Below are positions 1 to 9,151 of a stretch of DNA of 64,000 nucleotides, one piece after another (the first letter of the stretch is position 1; every line of letters starts with the position of its first letter). Origin of the DNA: Nocardia neocaledoniensis (GTDB lineage Bacteria > Actinomycetota > Actinomycetes > Mycobacteriales > Mycobacteriaceae); NCBI RefSeq assembly GCF_003182135.1, contig NZ_QGTL01000019.1:1-64000 (forward strand), written 5' to 3'. A model generated the notes under the pieces. The model searched no databases and was not told the DNA's origin. It saw only the letters and a list, made by a program, of their open reading frames with translations. Position numbers and translations under genes: made by a program.

Positions 1-97
1 GAAACGCCCGGTCCCATTCCGAACCCGGAAGCTAAGGCCACCTGCGCCGATGGTACTGCACTCGACAGGGTGTGGGAGAGTAGGACACCGCCGGAAC
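1..97 (+). rRNA. rrf: 5S ribosomal RNA, 3' part
   Basis: The first ~97 bases match the 3' two thirds of an actinobacterial 5S rRNA, including the conserved CCGAACCCGGAAGCTAAG segment and the closing GTAGGACACCGCCGG. The 5' end lies outside the window. An intrinsic terminator follows within about 10 bases, so this is the last gene of an rRNA operon. The exact 3' end is uncertain by a few bases. Confidence 0.95.
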
Positions 98-106
98 ATC
101 ATTGCG

Positions 107-140
107 AAAGGCCCTCCAACTTCGGTTGGAGGGCCTTTTT
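107..140 (+). terminator. rRNA operon terminator
   Basis: A perfect stem with left arm 107-120 and right arm from 125, closed by a TTCG tetraloop, runs into five T residues at 136-140. This is a textbook intrinsic terminator for the rRNA operon. Confidence 0.95.
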
Positions 141-249
141 GCGTTGAATGATAACGGTTCCCCGGAACTGAGTCACGAATATTTCAGAAACCTGCCCGGC
201 CCCCGCCCTGGTCAGCCACCATGGTGCCACGTTGCTTCGGGAGGTCACC

Positions 250-879
250 ATGGATTGGTTGTTCACGCACAGGTCCCTGCGACGCGGCGCGGCCGCCCTC
301 GTGCTGCCCGCCGCTCTGCTCGGCGCGATCGCCACCGCGGCGCCCGCGATCGCCGCGCCCACACCTGACCCGCTCGCCGACGGCCTGGCGGGCGCGGCCC
401 ATTCCATCGCCGGCGTGGCCGGCATCGACCTGCCCCGCAGTTACGGGCCCGAGACGGCGATCGTCGTGCTCGGCTACGGCTTGCTGCCGGACGGCACCAT
501 GCGGGCCGAATTGGGAAATCGGTTGCACGCGGCGCTGATTCAGGCGTTCATGTCGCCCTCGTCGCCGGTGATCGTCACCGGCGGCAACCCGCGCAACGGC
601 GTCACCGAGGCGCAGGTGATGGCGGAGTGGCTGAAGGTGCGCGGCGTGCCGGCCAGGCGGATCCACACCGAGACCCAGGCCGGGTCGACGGTCCAGAATG
701 CGGAGTTCGCGGCCAAGGTGATGGAGGCGCTCGGGGTGCACAAGGCGGTGCTCATCACCTCCGCCGATCACATGCGCCGGGCGCTGGAGAACTTCCTGGC
801 CGTCGGTGTTCCGGTGGTCGCGACCATGACGCCGGACGTGGCGCCGCTGTGGGCCAAGCCGTTCGGTGCGGGCAGTTAG
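250..879 (+). CDS. YdcF-like (DUF218) secreted protein
   Basis: A 209-residue protein of the YdcF/DUF218 family, whose members have a Rossmann-like fold and are often tied to envelope metabolism; the substrate is unknown. The N-terminus (RRGAAALVLPAALLGAIA, then an AxA site near residue 36) is a signal peptide, so the protein is probably exported. Family signatures seen are the strand IVVLGYGLL near residue 73, VIVTGG near 102, the TEAQVMAEWL helix, the ETQAGSTVQNA segment, and VLITSADHMRRA. The ATG at 250 is chosen because GGGAGGT lies 4 bases upstream; an in-frame TTG at 232 would precede that site. No operon partner is evident. Confidence 0.8.
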   Translation: MDWLFTHRSLRRGAAALVLPAALLGAIATAAPAIAAPTPDPLADGLAGAAHSIAGVAGIDLPRSYGPETAIVVLGYGLLPDGTMRAELGNRLHAALIQAFMSPSSPVIVTGGNPRNGVTEAQVMAEWLKVRGVPARRIHTETQAGSTVQNAEFAAKVMEALGVHKAVLITSADHMRRALENFLAVGVPVVATMTPDVAPLWAKPFGAGS

Positions 880-972
880 GTTCGCGAGCGCGCGCCCGCG
901 TCGGTGGCGCGCACTACGATGCGTGAGTCGTCACCGCGGGGTGCGGGGCGGCTCGAACGACAGGGGAATGTG

Positions 973-1782
973 ATGGACAGGCCTGCGTGGGCACCCGAAG
1001 GCGTAGACATGCAGCATCCGAGCCCGGCCCGGATGTACGACGCGCTGCTCGGCGGCTCGCACAACTTCGCGGTCGACCGGATGGCGGCGGAGATGGCGAT
1101 CAAGCTCGTGCCCGACCTGCCGCGGCTGGCCCTGAGCAATCGGGCCTTCCTGCGGCGCGCGGTGCGCTTCATGGTCGAGGCAGGCATCCGCCAGTTCGTC
1201 GACATCGGTTCCGGCATCCCCACCGCGGGCAACGTGCACGAGATCGTGCACGAGCTCGACCCCGAGGCGCGGGTGCTCTACATCGACATCGACCCGGTCG
1301 CCGTGGTCCACTCGCGCACCATCCTGAGCGGCAACGAGCAGGCGGGCGCGATCGAGGCCGACCTCAGGGAGCCGGAAGCGCTGCTCGCCGCGGTCGGCGA
1401 GACCGGGCTGATCGGCTTCACCCAGCCGGTCGGCCTGCTGCTCATCGCGGTGCTGCACCTGGTGGCCGACGAGGACGATCCGGCGGGCAAGGTGGCCGCA
1501 CTGCGGGCGGCGGTGACCCCGGACAGCTACATCGCCATTTCACATCTGTCGTCCGAGTCGCGGCCGGAGGATGCCGGTAAACTGGGAACGCACTCGGTGA
1601 ACGAGACGAAGGTCGGCATCCATTTCCGGGACAAGGCCGCGATCACCGAGATGTTTCAGGGTTGGGACATGGTTGATCCCGGGGTCGTCGAGCTGCCGTC
1701 GTGGCGGCCGGAGTCGGAGCGGGATCAGCACGAGCAGCCGGGTCGTTCGCTCGGCTTGGCGGGCGTCGCGCGCAAGGGTTGA
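973..1782 (+). CDS. SAM-dependent methyltransferase, DUF574 family
   Basis: A 269-residue protein of the DUF574 (S-adenosyl methyltransferase) family common in actinobacteria. It shows the family opening HPSPARMYDALLGGSHNFAVD, the SAM-binding strand FVDIGSGIPTAGNVHE and the acidic strand VLYIDIDPVAVVHS. The physiological substrate is not known. The ATG at 973 is preferred because AGGGGAA sits just upstream; an in-frame start at 904 would add an Arg-rich stretch unlike the family. The gene is 47 bases upstream of a diguanylate cyclase on the same strand, so co-transcription is likely, but a shared function is only inference. Confidence 0.85.
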   Translation: MDRPAWAPEGVDMQHPSPARMYDALLGGSHNFAVDRMAAEMAIKLVPDLPRLALSNRAFLRRAVRFMVEAGIRQFVDIGSGIPTAGNVHEIVHELDPEARVLYIDIDPVAVVHSRTILSGNEQAGAIEADLREPEALLAAVGETGLIGFTQPVGLLLIAVLHLVADEDDPAGKVAALRAAVTPDSYIAISHLSSESRPEDAGKLGTHSVNETKVGIHFRDKAAITEMFQGWDMVDPGVVELPSWRPESERDQHEQPGRSLGLAGVARKG

Positions 1783-1829
1783 CCGTCGGGGACGGCAGCG
1801 GCGTCATGAGATGACAGGGTGGACGAGCA

Positions 1830-3110
1830 GTGGGGTCGTGGGAGCTGGCGCAGCGGTGGGCGGATGCCCTCGACGGCGTTGTCGCTCCCACGCTGAACCG
1901 CTCGCAGATCGAGGACATGCTCGCGGCCCTGTGCACGGGCATGATCGACGCCGCGCTCGGCGGTGAGGACCCCGACGTCGCACGCCGGGCCGCCCGGATG
2001 CTGGTCGCGGCCAACTATCGCGATCCGGCGGCCGTCAGCCGGTCGGTGCGGGTGATCTGTGAAGACCTGGTCACCGAGGTCGCCGACGGGTCGGACGACC
2101 CGGCGCTGCCCGAGATCAGGGAACGCGCGATCGGGCTGGCCGCCGACTTCGCCGCCGGATTCACCGGTGCGCTGCGCTCCGCGGCGCTGGCCGAGCAGGA
2201 GGCCACGCTGGCCGCGGTGCTGGCCGCGGCCAGCGAAGCCGAGAGCCGCCGGGCGCTGTCGGAGGCCCGGTTCGAAGCCGTCTTCGACGGGGCCCTGGTC
2301 GGCATCGGCACCGTCGACATGACCGGCAAGGTGGTCAACTGCAACGCCACCATGGCCGAGATGCTCGGCCAGACCCCCGAGTCGATGCCGGGCCGGACGG
2401 TCGCCGACATCCTCGGCCCGCAGAACCTGAACTACGCCTTCACCGAGCTGCAGCGCATGGTCGCGGGCGAATCGGAGAGCTTCCGCACCGAGACCCAGCA
2501 CCTGCACGACGACGGCGAGATCACCATCATCGACCTGTCGATGTCGGCGGTGCGCAATCCGGACGGGGAGATCCAGTTCCTGATCGGTGTCGCCGTCGAC
2601 GTCACCGAGCGCAAGCAACTCGCCGACCGGCTCTGGCACGACGCGAATCACGACGCGCTCACCGGGTTGCCGAATCGCCCGCACCTGTTCAACCGGCTCG
2701 CCGGGGCGGTGCCCCCGATCGGGGTCTGCTACCTGGATCTCGACGGCTTCAAGGAGATCAACGACCTGTGGGGGCACACGGTCGGGGACCGGGTGCTGCG
2801 CGTCGTCGCCGACCGGATGCGCGAGGCGGTCCGGCCGCTGGGCGCGCTGGCGGCCCGGATCGGCGGTGACGAGTTCCTGGTGCTGGTCGAGAACTCTTCC
2901 GGGCAAGCGCAATTGGCCGGCCTGGCGGACGAGCTGATGGCCGCGCTCACGGCGCCGCTGGAAGTGGACGGTCACATGCTCGTGGTCGGGGTGAGCATCG
3001 GCACGGCGTACTTCGACGAATTGCCCGGCACCGTCGACGAATTGGTGCACGCCGCCGACGCCGCCATGTACCGGCGCAAGCACGAGGCGCGCCGCGATCC
3101 GGCCCGATAG
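1830..3110 (+). CDS. PAS-GGDEF diguanylate cyclase
   Basis: A 426-residue soluble protein predicted to make cyclic di-GMP from two GTP. Residues 1-130 form a helical region of unknown fold. A PAS sensor domain follows at about 145-270 (FEAVFDGALVGIGTVDM through VTERKQLADRL), then a GGDEF domain with HDALTGLPNR and the intact catalytic motif RIGGDEFLVL (G345-F349). No EAL domain is present, so synthesis rather than degradation is expected. The GTG start gives the full N-terminal helix. The stop codon lies inside a terminator hairpin shared with the convergent desaturase gene. Confidence 0.9.
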   Translation: MGSWELAQRWADALDGVVAPTLNRSQIEDMLAALCTGMIDAALGGEDPDVARRAARMLVAANYRDPAAVSRSVRVICEDLVTEVADGSDDPALPEIRERAIGLAADFAAGFTGALRSAALAEQEATLAAVLAAASEAESRRALSEARFEAVFDGALVGIGTVDMTGKVVNCNATMAEMLGQTPESMPGRTVADILGPQNLNYAFTELQRMVAGESESFRTETQHLHDDGEITIIDLSMSAVRNPDGEIQFLIGVAVDVTERKQLADRLWHDANHDALTGLPNRPHLFNRLAGAVPPIGVCYLDLDGFKEINDLWGHTVGDRVLRVVADRMREAVRPLGALAARIGGDEFLVLVENSSGQAQLAGLADELMAALTAPLEVDGHMLVVGVSIGTAYFDELPGTVDELVHAADAAMYRRKHEARRDPAR

Positions 3111-3120
3111 GCCGGATCGC
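3094..3120. terminator. bidirectional terminator
   Basis: A perfect 11-bp stem (3094-3104 pairing with 3110-3120) with a 5-base CGATA loop contains the stop codon of the upstream gene and sits between two convergent genes. There is no long T run, as is usual in actinobacteria. Confidence 0.7.
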
Positions 3121-3128
3121 GCACGCGC

Positions 3129-4121
3129 TCAGACGAGCTGACCGGCGCGCCGCGCGGCGCGGGCGAGCGAGCGATCGCGCTGTTCCTCGAAGCGCACCAC
3201 GTCGGCGCGCAGCCGCTCGAGGAAGCCAGCGAGGTCCTCGCGGGCCTGCTCGCCGATCGCGCCGAAATCGTTGCGCTCGAAGATGTTCCACTTGCGTAGC
3301 ACGGGCAGCAGCACCTCCTCCAGATGCTGGCGCAGGTCGTAGATGCCGTGCTTGGCCATCAGCACGCCGTTGCGCCGCCAGCCCGGCATGCCTGCGCCGG
3401 GCATCTGGAAACCCTGCACGATCGTGTTGATGGCAGCCATGCTCTGATCGGGCGCCAGGTCGAGCGCGGCCGCGCAGAGGTTGCGGTAGAAGATCATGTG
3501 CAGGTTCTCGTCGGCCGCGATCCGGGCGAGCATGCGGTCGGCGATCGGGTCGTCGCAGACCCGGCCGGTGTTGCGGTGACTGACGCGGGTGGCCAGTTCC
3601 TGGAAGGTCACGTAGGCGACCGAGTACAGCAGGCCCGCGCCGGAATCGGGCCGGATGTCGGCGCCGCGCGCCTTCTCGTCGACGACGGCCATCGCCGAAT
3701 AGCCGTTGGTCATGTGGATCATGCGGGCGTTCTCGAGCGCCACCGGGTCGACCCCGCGGGTGACGACGAGGTAGTCGCGCATCACGATGCCGTGGCGATT
3801 CTCCTCGGCGGTCCAGCGGCCCACCCAGGTGCCCCAGGCGCCGTCCTGGGAGAAGTTCTCGGCGATCTCCCGGTGGTAGGACGGCAGATTGTCCTCGGTG
3901 AGCAGGTTGGTGATCATGGCCGCCCTGGCGACCTCGCTGAGCGCGGATTGCCCGGTGTCCCAGTCGATTCCGCCCATCGCCGCGAAGTTGCGGCCCTGAT
4001 CCCAGGGCACGTAGTCGTGCGGGTGCCAATCCTTGGCCATCGACAGGTGCCGGTCGACGTTGCTCGCCGCGATCGGCTCCAGTTCGATGAGCAGTTCCAA
4101 CTGGGTGAGGTTCCTGGCCAC
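3129..4121 (-). CDS. acyl-ACP desaturase (DesA1/DesA2 type)
   Basis: A 330-residue soluble di-iron stearoyl-ACP-desaturase-family protein, about the length of mycobacterial DesA proteins. Two ferritin-like iron-binding motifs are visible: EENRHG near residue 105 and DENLHM near 195. The family introduces a double bond into acyl chains carried on ACP, a step used in unsaturated fatty acid and mycolate supply. The GTG at 4121 (VARNLTQLELL) is chosen because AAAGGG lies 7 bases upstream; longer in-frame starts add an Arg-rich segment with no family resemblance. It diverges from a ketosynthase and fatty-acid AMP ligase, which suggests a common lipid product. Confidence 0.88.
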   Translation of the reverse strand: MARNLTQLELLIELEPIAASNVDRHLSMAKDWHPHDYVPWDQGRNFAAMGGIDWDTGQSALSEVARAAMITNLLTEDNLPSYHREIAENFSQDGAWGTWVGRWTAEENRHGIVMRDYLVVTRGVDPVALENARMIHMTNGYSAMAVVDEKARGADIRPDSGAGLLYSVAYVTFQELATRVSHRNTGRVCDDPIADRMLARIAADENLHMIFYRNLCAAALDLAPDQSMAAINTIVQGFQMPGAGMPGWRRNGVLMAKHGIYDLRQHLEEVLLPVLRKWNIFERNDFGAIGEQAREDLAGFLERLRADVVRFEEQRDRSLARAARRAGQLV

Positions 4122-4324
4122 GCTCGTACCCTTTCGGTCCGGTAGTGTTGCCCGTCGTCGCCGACAATAGACCCGGTACATCGCACCTCCGAACGACACG
4201 GGTGCGGAGGGTACTGTTTCGGAATTTGGGCGCGTCGCGCCGCGTGCATATACGCTCCACCAGTTCAGCTCCATCAGCGGTTCCCGATCAGTCGTGGCAT
4301 AGCTAGAGAGAGTGAGCGAAAAAT

Positions 4325-5545
4325 ATGACGGACATCGTGGTCACAAGCCTCGCGGCGACCACATCGATCGCGGGTGACGTCGATTCGACCTGGAAGGGTC
4401 TGCTCAACGGCGAAAGCGGAATCGATGTCCTCGACGACTCCTTCGTCGACGATTTCGACCTGCCGGTGCGGATCGGTGGCCATCTGAAGGTCTCCCCGGC
4501 CGCCGCGCTCACCAGGGAGGAAGCGCGCAGGCTGTCCTATGTCGAGCAGATGGCCGTGGTCCTGGGCCGCGAGGTGTGGCGCAACGCGGGCAACCCCGAA
4601 GTGGATCGCGACCGGCTCGGCGTCTCGGTGGGCACCGGACTCGGCGGCGCGGAATCCCTGATCTACGCCCGCGACAAGCTCAGCAACGGCGGCTACCGCA
4701 AGGTGTCGCCGCTGACGGTGCAGGCCATCATGCCCAACGGCCCCGCCGCCTGCATCGGCCTCGAATTGGGCGCGCGGGCCGGGGTTTCCACGCCGGTGTC
4801 GGCCTGCTCCTCCGGCTCGGAGGCGATCGCCAACGCGTGGCGGATGATCGTGATGGGCGACGCCGACATGGTGGTCACCGGCGGGGTGGAGGGCTCGATC
4901 CAGGCGCTGCCGATCGCGGCGTTCACCCAGATGCGTGCCATGAGCACGCGCAACCACGACCCCAAGGCGGCGTCGCGGCCCTTCGACGCCGATCGTGACG
5001 GCTTCGTCTTCGGCGAGGCGGGCGCGATGATGGTCATCGAGACCGAGGAGCACGCCAAGGCACGCGGCGCCACGATCCACGCGCGGCTGCTCGGCGCAGG
5101 TGTCACCTCCGACGGCTTCCACCTCGTCGCCCCCGATCCCGAGGGCAGCGGCGCCGCGCGGGCGATGACCAGGGCGCTGCAGACGGGCGGGATCGCCAGC
5201 ACCGACGTCACGCACATCAACGCGCACGCGACCGCGACCCCGATCGGTGACACCGCCGAGGCCAACGCCATCGGCAAGGCGATCGGCGACCACGCCTCGG
5301 TGTACGCGCCCAAGTCGGCGCTCGGGCACTCGATCGGCGCGGTCGGTGCGCTCGAGGCGGTGCTGACCGTGCTCAGCGTGCGCGACAGCATCATCCCGCC
5401 GACGCTCAACCTGGAGAACCAGGACCCCGAGATCGAGCTGGACGTGGTCTCCGGGGAAGCCCGCCGCGGGCGGATCGACTACGCGGTGAACAACTCCTTC
5501 GGATTCGGCGGGCACAACGTCGCCATCGCCTTCGGTCGGTATTGA
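4325..5545 (+). CDS. beta-ketoacyl-ACP synthase (KasA/KasB/FabF type)
   Basis: A 406-residue condensing enzyme of the KAS I/II family that elongates acyl-ACP with malonyl-ACP. The complete active site is present: C161 in ACSSGSEA, H301 in NAHATATPIGD, K330 and H335 in PKSALGHSIGAVGA, and the glycine-rich end NNSFGFGGHN. Similarity to mycobacterial KasA/KasB, which extend meromycolate chains, is clear by pattern, but a single copy cannot be assigned to A or B here. It is divergent from a desaturase (203-bp gap) and 81 bp upstream of a FadD32-like ligase, so a role in long-chain lipid assembly is likely. Confidence 0.9.
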   Translation: MTDIVVTSLAATTSIAGDVDSTWKGLLNGESGIDVLDDSFVDDFDLPVRIGGHLKVSPAAALTREEARRLSYVEQMAVVLGREVWRNAGNPEVDRDRLGVSVGTGLGGAESLIYARDKLSNGGYRKVSPLTVQAIMPNGPAACIGLELGARAGVSTPVSACSSGSEAIANAWRMIVMGDADMVVTGGVEGSIQALPIAAFTQMRAMSTRNHDPKAASRPFDADRDGFVFGEAGAMMVIETEEHAKARGATIHARLLGAGVTSDGFHLVAPDPEGSGAARAMTRALQTGGIASTDVTHINAHATATPIGDTAEANAIGKAIGDHASVYAPKSALGHSIGAVGALEAVLTVLSVRDSIIPPTLNLENQDPEIELDVVSGEARRGRIDYAVNNSFGFGGHNVAIAFGRY

Positions 5546-5626
5546 CGATCGCCCCGGCGACGCCTGCCACTGCATTGCACGAGTTCAGCCTCTCGGCGAG
5601 GCATTGTGCGTTGAAAAGGATAGGGA

Positions 5627-7510
5627 ATGATCGGCGACACTTTCGACGACTATGTGGACGAATCGGGCAATATCCGGATTCCCGGTGACCAGACCCTGAT
5701 CGACTTCGTCGACAAACACAGCGAGGCCAACGGCGACGATCTGGCCTACCGCTTCATCGACTATTCACGCGAACGTGAGGGGGAATATCAGGAACTGACC
5801 TGGCGGGAATTCGGCGTCCGCCTGCGCGCGGTGGCGGCCCGGCTGCAGCAGGTGACCGAACCGGGCGACCGGGTGGCGGTGCTCGCGCCACAGGGACTGG
5901 ACTACGTGGTGGCGCTGTTCGCCGCCGTGTACGCGGGGAACGTGGCCGTGCCGCTGTTCGATCCGGAGGAGCAGGGCCACAGCGACCGGCTGCACGCCGT
6001 CCTCGGCGACTGCGAGCCCGCGGCGGTCCTGACCGTCGGCACCGCGGCGGCGGGGGTGCGCAAGTTCTTCCGCGAGCAGCCCGCCGCGCAGCGCCCTCGG
6101 ATCATCGCGGTGGAGGCGATTCCGGACACCGTCGGCAAGACCTGGCGCAGGCCCGACATCAACATCGACAGCGTCGCCTACCTGCAGTACACCTCCGGCT
6201 CCACCCGGGTGCCCGCGGGCGTCGAGATCACCCACCGCGCCGTCGGCACGAATCTGCTGCAGATGGTCGACGCGATCGGGATCACCGAGAACGCGCGCGG
6301 GGTCACCTGGCTGCCGCTGTTCCACGACATGGGGCTGCTCACGGTGATCCTGCCGACCATCGGCGGCAAGTTCATCACCATCATGTCGCCGAGCGCGTTC
6401 GTGCGCAGGCCCGCGCGCTGGATCAAGGAACTGGCGGCCCAGGCCGACGGCGCCGAGATCTATTCGGCGGCACCGAACTTCGCCTTCGAACACGCCGCGG
6501 TGCGCGGGGTGCCCAAGGGCGACGAATCGCTCGACCTGTCCAATGTGATCGGGTTGATCAACGGCAGCGAGCCGGTCTCGGTGTCGTCCATGCGCAAGTT
6601 CAACGAGGCGTTCGCGCCGTACGGGCTGTCCAAGACCGCGATCAAGCCCTGCTACGGCATGGCCGAGGCGACGCTGTTCGTGTCGGCGACGCGTCGCGAC
6701 GACGAGGCGCGGGTGGTGTATGTCGACCGCGGACAACTCAACTCGGGCCGGATGGTCGAGGTCGACGAGCACTCGGCCAACGCTGTCGCGCAGGTGTCGT
6801 GCGGGTATGTGGCGCGGTCGCAGTGGGCGGTGATCGTCGACCCGGACACCGGGATCGAGCGCAGGGACGGCGAGGTCGGCGAGATCTGGCTGCACGGCGA
6901 CAACATGGGCATCGGATACTGGGGCAGGGCGGAGGAGACCGCGCAGACCTTCCACAACCGGGTGATCGCCCGCCTGCCCGTCGGCAGCCGTGCCGAGGGC
7001 GCGCCGGACGACGCGCGCTGGATGCGCACCGGCGACTTCGGCGCCTATCACGACGGCGAACTGTTCATCACCGGGCGGGTGAAGGACCTGGTGATCGTCG
7101 ACGGCCGCAATCACTATCCGCAGGATCTGGAGTACTCGGCGCAGGAGGCGAGCACGGCGCTGCGGCCCGGGTTCATCGCGGCGTTCTCCGTGCAGGCGGG
7201 GCAGCTGCCCGCGGCGGTGCGCGAGGCGGGCGCCGACGCCGACGACACGGCCGAGCGGCTCGTCGTCGTGGCCGAACGCGGCACGGGCGCGGCCAAACTC
7301 GACCCAGGCCCGATCGTGGATACGGTACGCGCGGCCATCGCGCGCAGGCACGGCGTCACCGTGCGTGATCTGCTGCTGGTGCCGGCCGGGTCGATCCCGC
7401 GGACATCGAGCGGCAAGATCGCCCGGCGGGCCTGCCGGGCCGCGTATCTGGACGGCACCCTGCGCGGCGGGCACCGCCAGGACGCCTACCCGGACGCGCC
7501 GGAGGAGTGA
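5627..7510 (+). CDS. fatty-acid--AMP ligase, FadD32-like
   Basis: A 627-residue ANL-superfamily enzyme that activates a fatty acid as acyl-AMP for transfer to an acyl carrier domain. The P-loop YLQYTSGSTRVPAG (near residue 185), WLPLFHDMGL, the AMP-binding WMRTGDFGAYHDG and the hinge KDLVIVDGRNHYPQDLE are all intact, as is the C-terminal lysine in IPRTSSGKIARRA. The order and wording of motifs are those of FadD32, the ligase that loads meromycolate onto Pks13, but no polyketide synthase or carboxylase gene is adjacent. It may be a paralogue serving another lipid. AAAGGA lies 7 bases before the ATG. Confidence 0.9.
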   Translation: MIGDTFDDYVDESGNIRIPGDQTLIDFVDKHSEANGDDLAYRFIDYSREREGEYQELTWREFGVRLRAVAARLQQVTEPGDRVAVLAPQGLDYVVALFAAVYAGNVAVPLFDPEEQGHSDRLHAVLGDCEPAAVLTVGTAAAGVRKFFREQPAAQRPRIIAVEAIPDTVGKTWRRPDINIDSVAYLQYTSGSTRVPAGVEITHRAVGTNLLQMVDAIGITENARGVTWLPLFHDMGLLTVILPTIGGKFITIMSPSAFVRRPARWIKELAAQADGAEIYSAAPNFAFEHAAVRGVPKGDESLDLSNVIGLINGSEPVSVSSMRKFNEAFAPYGLSKTAIKPCYGMAEATLFVSATRRDDEARVVYVDRGQLNSGRMVEVDEHSANAVAQVSCGYVARSQWAVIVDPDTGIERRDGEVGEIWLHGDNMGIGYWGRAEETAQTFHNRVIARLPVGSRAEGAPDDARWMRTGDFGAYHDGELFITGRVKDLVIVDGRNHYPQDLEYSAQEASTALRPGFIAAFSVQAGQLPAAVREAGADADDTAERLVVVAERGTGAAKLDPGPIVDTVRAAIARRHGVTVRDLLLVPAGSIPRTSSGKIARRACRAAYLDGTLRGGHRQDAYPDAPEE

Positions 7511-7514
7511 GGCG

Positions 7515-7546
7515 GGTTCGGCCACCGGGGCGCCGGTGGCCGAACC
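7515..7546. terminator. bidirectional terminator
   Basis: A perfect 14-bp stem (7515-7528 with 7533-7546) closed by a GGCG loop lies between the convergent ligase and LCP genes. Confidence 0.8.
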
Positions 7547-7561
7547 GCGGTGCGGCCGTGG

Positions 7562-9151
7562 TCAGTTGACGCAGGGGATGGTGTCGCCGATCGAGGTGGT
7601 CACCGGTTTGCCCGCGTCGGGCAGCGGCAGGGTGGAGGTGCCCGTGGTGGTCGGCGGCGCCGTGGTGCTCGCCGTGGCCGGGCTCAGCTCGACGGGCATC
7701 GTGAAATCGGCGCCGATCACCACCCGGATGTGACCGTCCGCCACCGACGACGCCGCGGAAACCGGTACCCCGCCGAGGGTTTCGGCCAGCGCCCGGGCAT
7801 CCTCGGCCGCGCCGGGTCCGTAGGTGACAGCGGTGATCGGGTCGTCGCCCGCGCCGTTGCCGACCTCGCCCGCTCGATAGCCGCGGGCGGTCAGCGCCGC
7901 GGACAGGGCCGCCGCCTGACCCGACGCGCCACCCACATTGTGGACATCCACCACGCTGGTCGGAACACGCGGTGGCGCCGTGGTTTTCGGCGCCTCCTGG
8001 CCGAAGGCGGCCCGCACCTCGCGTTTGATCGCCGCCGGGTCGACGATGTTGACGTCCTGGCCGTCGATCACGTCGTAGCGCAGCACCGGTAGGGTGCGGA
8101 ACTCCACCGGCAGCGAACCCGCCGCGCCCAGCTCGCGGGCGAAGTCGAACAGATTCCAGCCGTCGGAGAGCACGACATCGCGATGGGCCACGTCCATCAG
8201 CTCGGCGAGCCTGCTCAGATTGGTGAGCGTGCCGGAATCCTTGAGCGACTTGGCCACCGAGGTGAGGAACGCCTGCTGCCGGTGCGTCCGGTCCAGATCG
8301 CCGTTGCGCAGCCCGTGGCGCTGCCGCACGAAGGCCAGCGCCTGCGCGCCGTCGAGATGCTGGCGGCCCGCCGGGAACACCGCACCGGAGAACTCGCTGT
8401 CGTCGACCGCCTGGTTGAGGCACACGTCGACGCCGCCGACTGCGGTCGCCAGGTCGTAGAACCCGGCCAGCGAGATCTCGGCGAACCGGTCGATCGGCAC
8501 CCCGACCAGATTGCGGACGGTCGTGACGATCGAGGCGCGGCCCGCCTCCCTGCTGCGCCGCTCCAGCTCCACCGGATCGGTGACGCCCTTGTCGAGCAGT
8601 TGCGCGTGCACGGCGGCCTTCTTCAGGCCGTACGCCTCCTTGATCTTCACCTGGGAATAGCCGGGGATGCCGGTCACCGCCACGTAGTCGTCGCGGGGGA
8701 TGGAGAACGCGACGATCTTGCTCAGATCGGCCGGAATGTGCAGCAGGATCAGGGAATTGGCGTTGTAGCCGCCCTCGGTGCCGTCGCCCGCGTGCAGCTG
8801 GTCGAGGACGTCCTTCGGCAGATCGTTGCCGTTGAGATCCTTGCGGGTGTCCAGGCCGATCAGCAGGACGTTGACGTCACCGCCGCGGGAGCGGGGCGCG
8901 TCGTCACCGAGCGCGGTGGAATGGGTGAAGCCGGAATCGAAATCGTTCTTCGCCGACCATGCCAGCCCGGTGCCGGTGAGGATCGCCAGCGCGGCCGTCG
9001 CGCCGATCATCCTGGCCGTGATCAGCCCGGCACGGCGCAGCCGGGCGCCGCGGGTGGGCTCGGTGCGGGGTACTCGCCTGCCGATGCGCTGTGGACCGAG
9101 CGCGGGTGGTTCCCGGCGCGGCAGGGGCGCCGTGATGTCGTCGTCGTTCAC
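7562..9151 (-). CDS. LytR-CpsA-Psr (LCP) family protein with LytR_C domain
   Basis: A 529-residue membrane-anchored LCP enzyme. This family attaches glycopolymers to peptidoglycan; in mycolata the substrate is arabinogalactan. Residues 1-40 are a basic cytoplasmic tail, about 42-65 a membrane helix, about 95-330 the LCP catalytic domain (VNVLLIGLDTR, FSIPRDDYVAV, ALAFVRQRHGLRNGDLDRTHRQQ), and about 395-490 a LytR_C domain. The C-terminus is Thr/Pro rich. Its start codon overlaps the stop of the upstream L,D-transpeptidase gene by four bases, implying translational coupling, so the two cell-wall enzymes are made together. Confidence 0.92.
   Translation of the reverse strand: MNDDDITAPLPRREPPALGPQRIGRRVPRTEPTRGARLRRAGLITARMIGATAALAILTGTGLAWSAKNDFDSGFTHSTALGDDAPRSRGGDVNVLLIGLDTRKDLNGNDLPKDVLDQLHAGDGTEGGYNANSLILLHIPADLSKIVAFSIPRDDYVAVTGIPGYSQVKIKEAYGLKKAAVHAQLLDKGVTDPVELERRSREAGRASIVTTVRNLVGVPIDRFAEISLAGFYDLATAVGGVDVCLNQAVDDSEFSGAVFPAGRQHLDGAQALAFVRQRHGLRNGDLDRTHRQQAFLTSVAKSLKDSGTLTNLSRLAELMDVAHRDVVLSDGWNLFDFARELGAAGSLPVEFRTLPVLRYDVIDGQDVNIVDPAAIKREVRAAFGQEAPKTTAPPRVPTSVVDVHNVGGASGQAAALSAALTARGYRAGEVGNGAGDDPITAVTYGPGAAEDARALAETLGGVPVSAASSVADGHIRVVIGADFTMPVELSPATASTTAPPTTTGTSTLPLPDAGKPVTTSIGDTIPCVN

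Noticed and set aside
1725..3083. Long open frame opposite the diguanylate cyclase (and similar ones opposite most genes, for example 5765-7525 and 14.0-15.4 kb)
   Set aside because: They are antisense shadows caused by high third-position GC; they lack family motifs and ribosome sites, and the other strand carries complete domains.
5627..7510. Part of an NRPS or PKS cluster
   Set aside because: The ligase is stand-alone; no carrier, condensation or ketosynthase-acyltransferase module is nearby beyond the single KAS.
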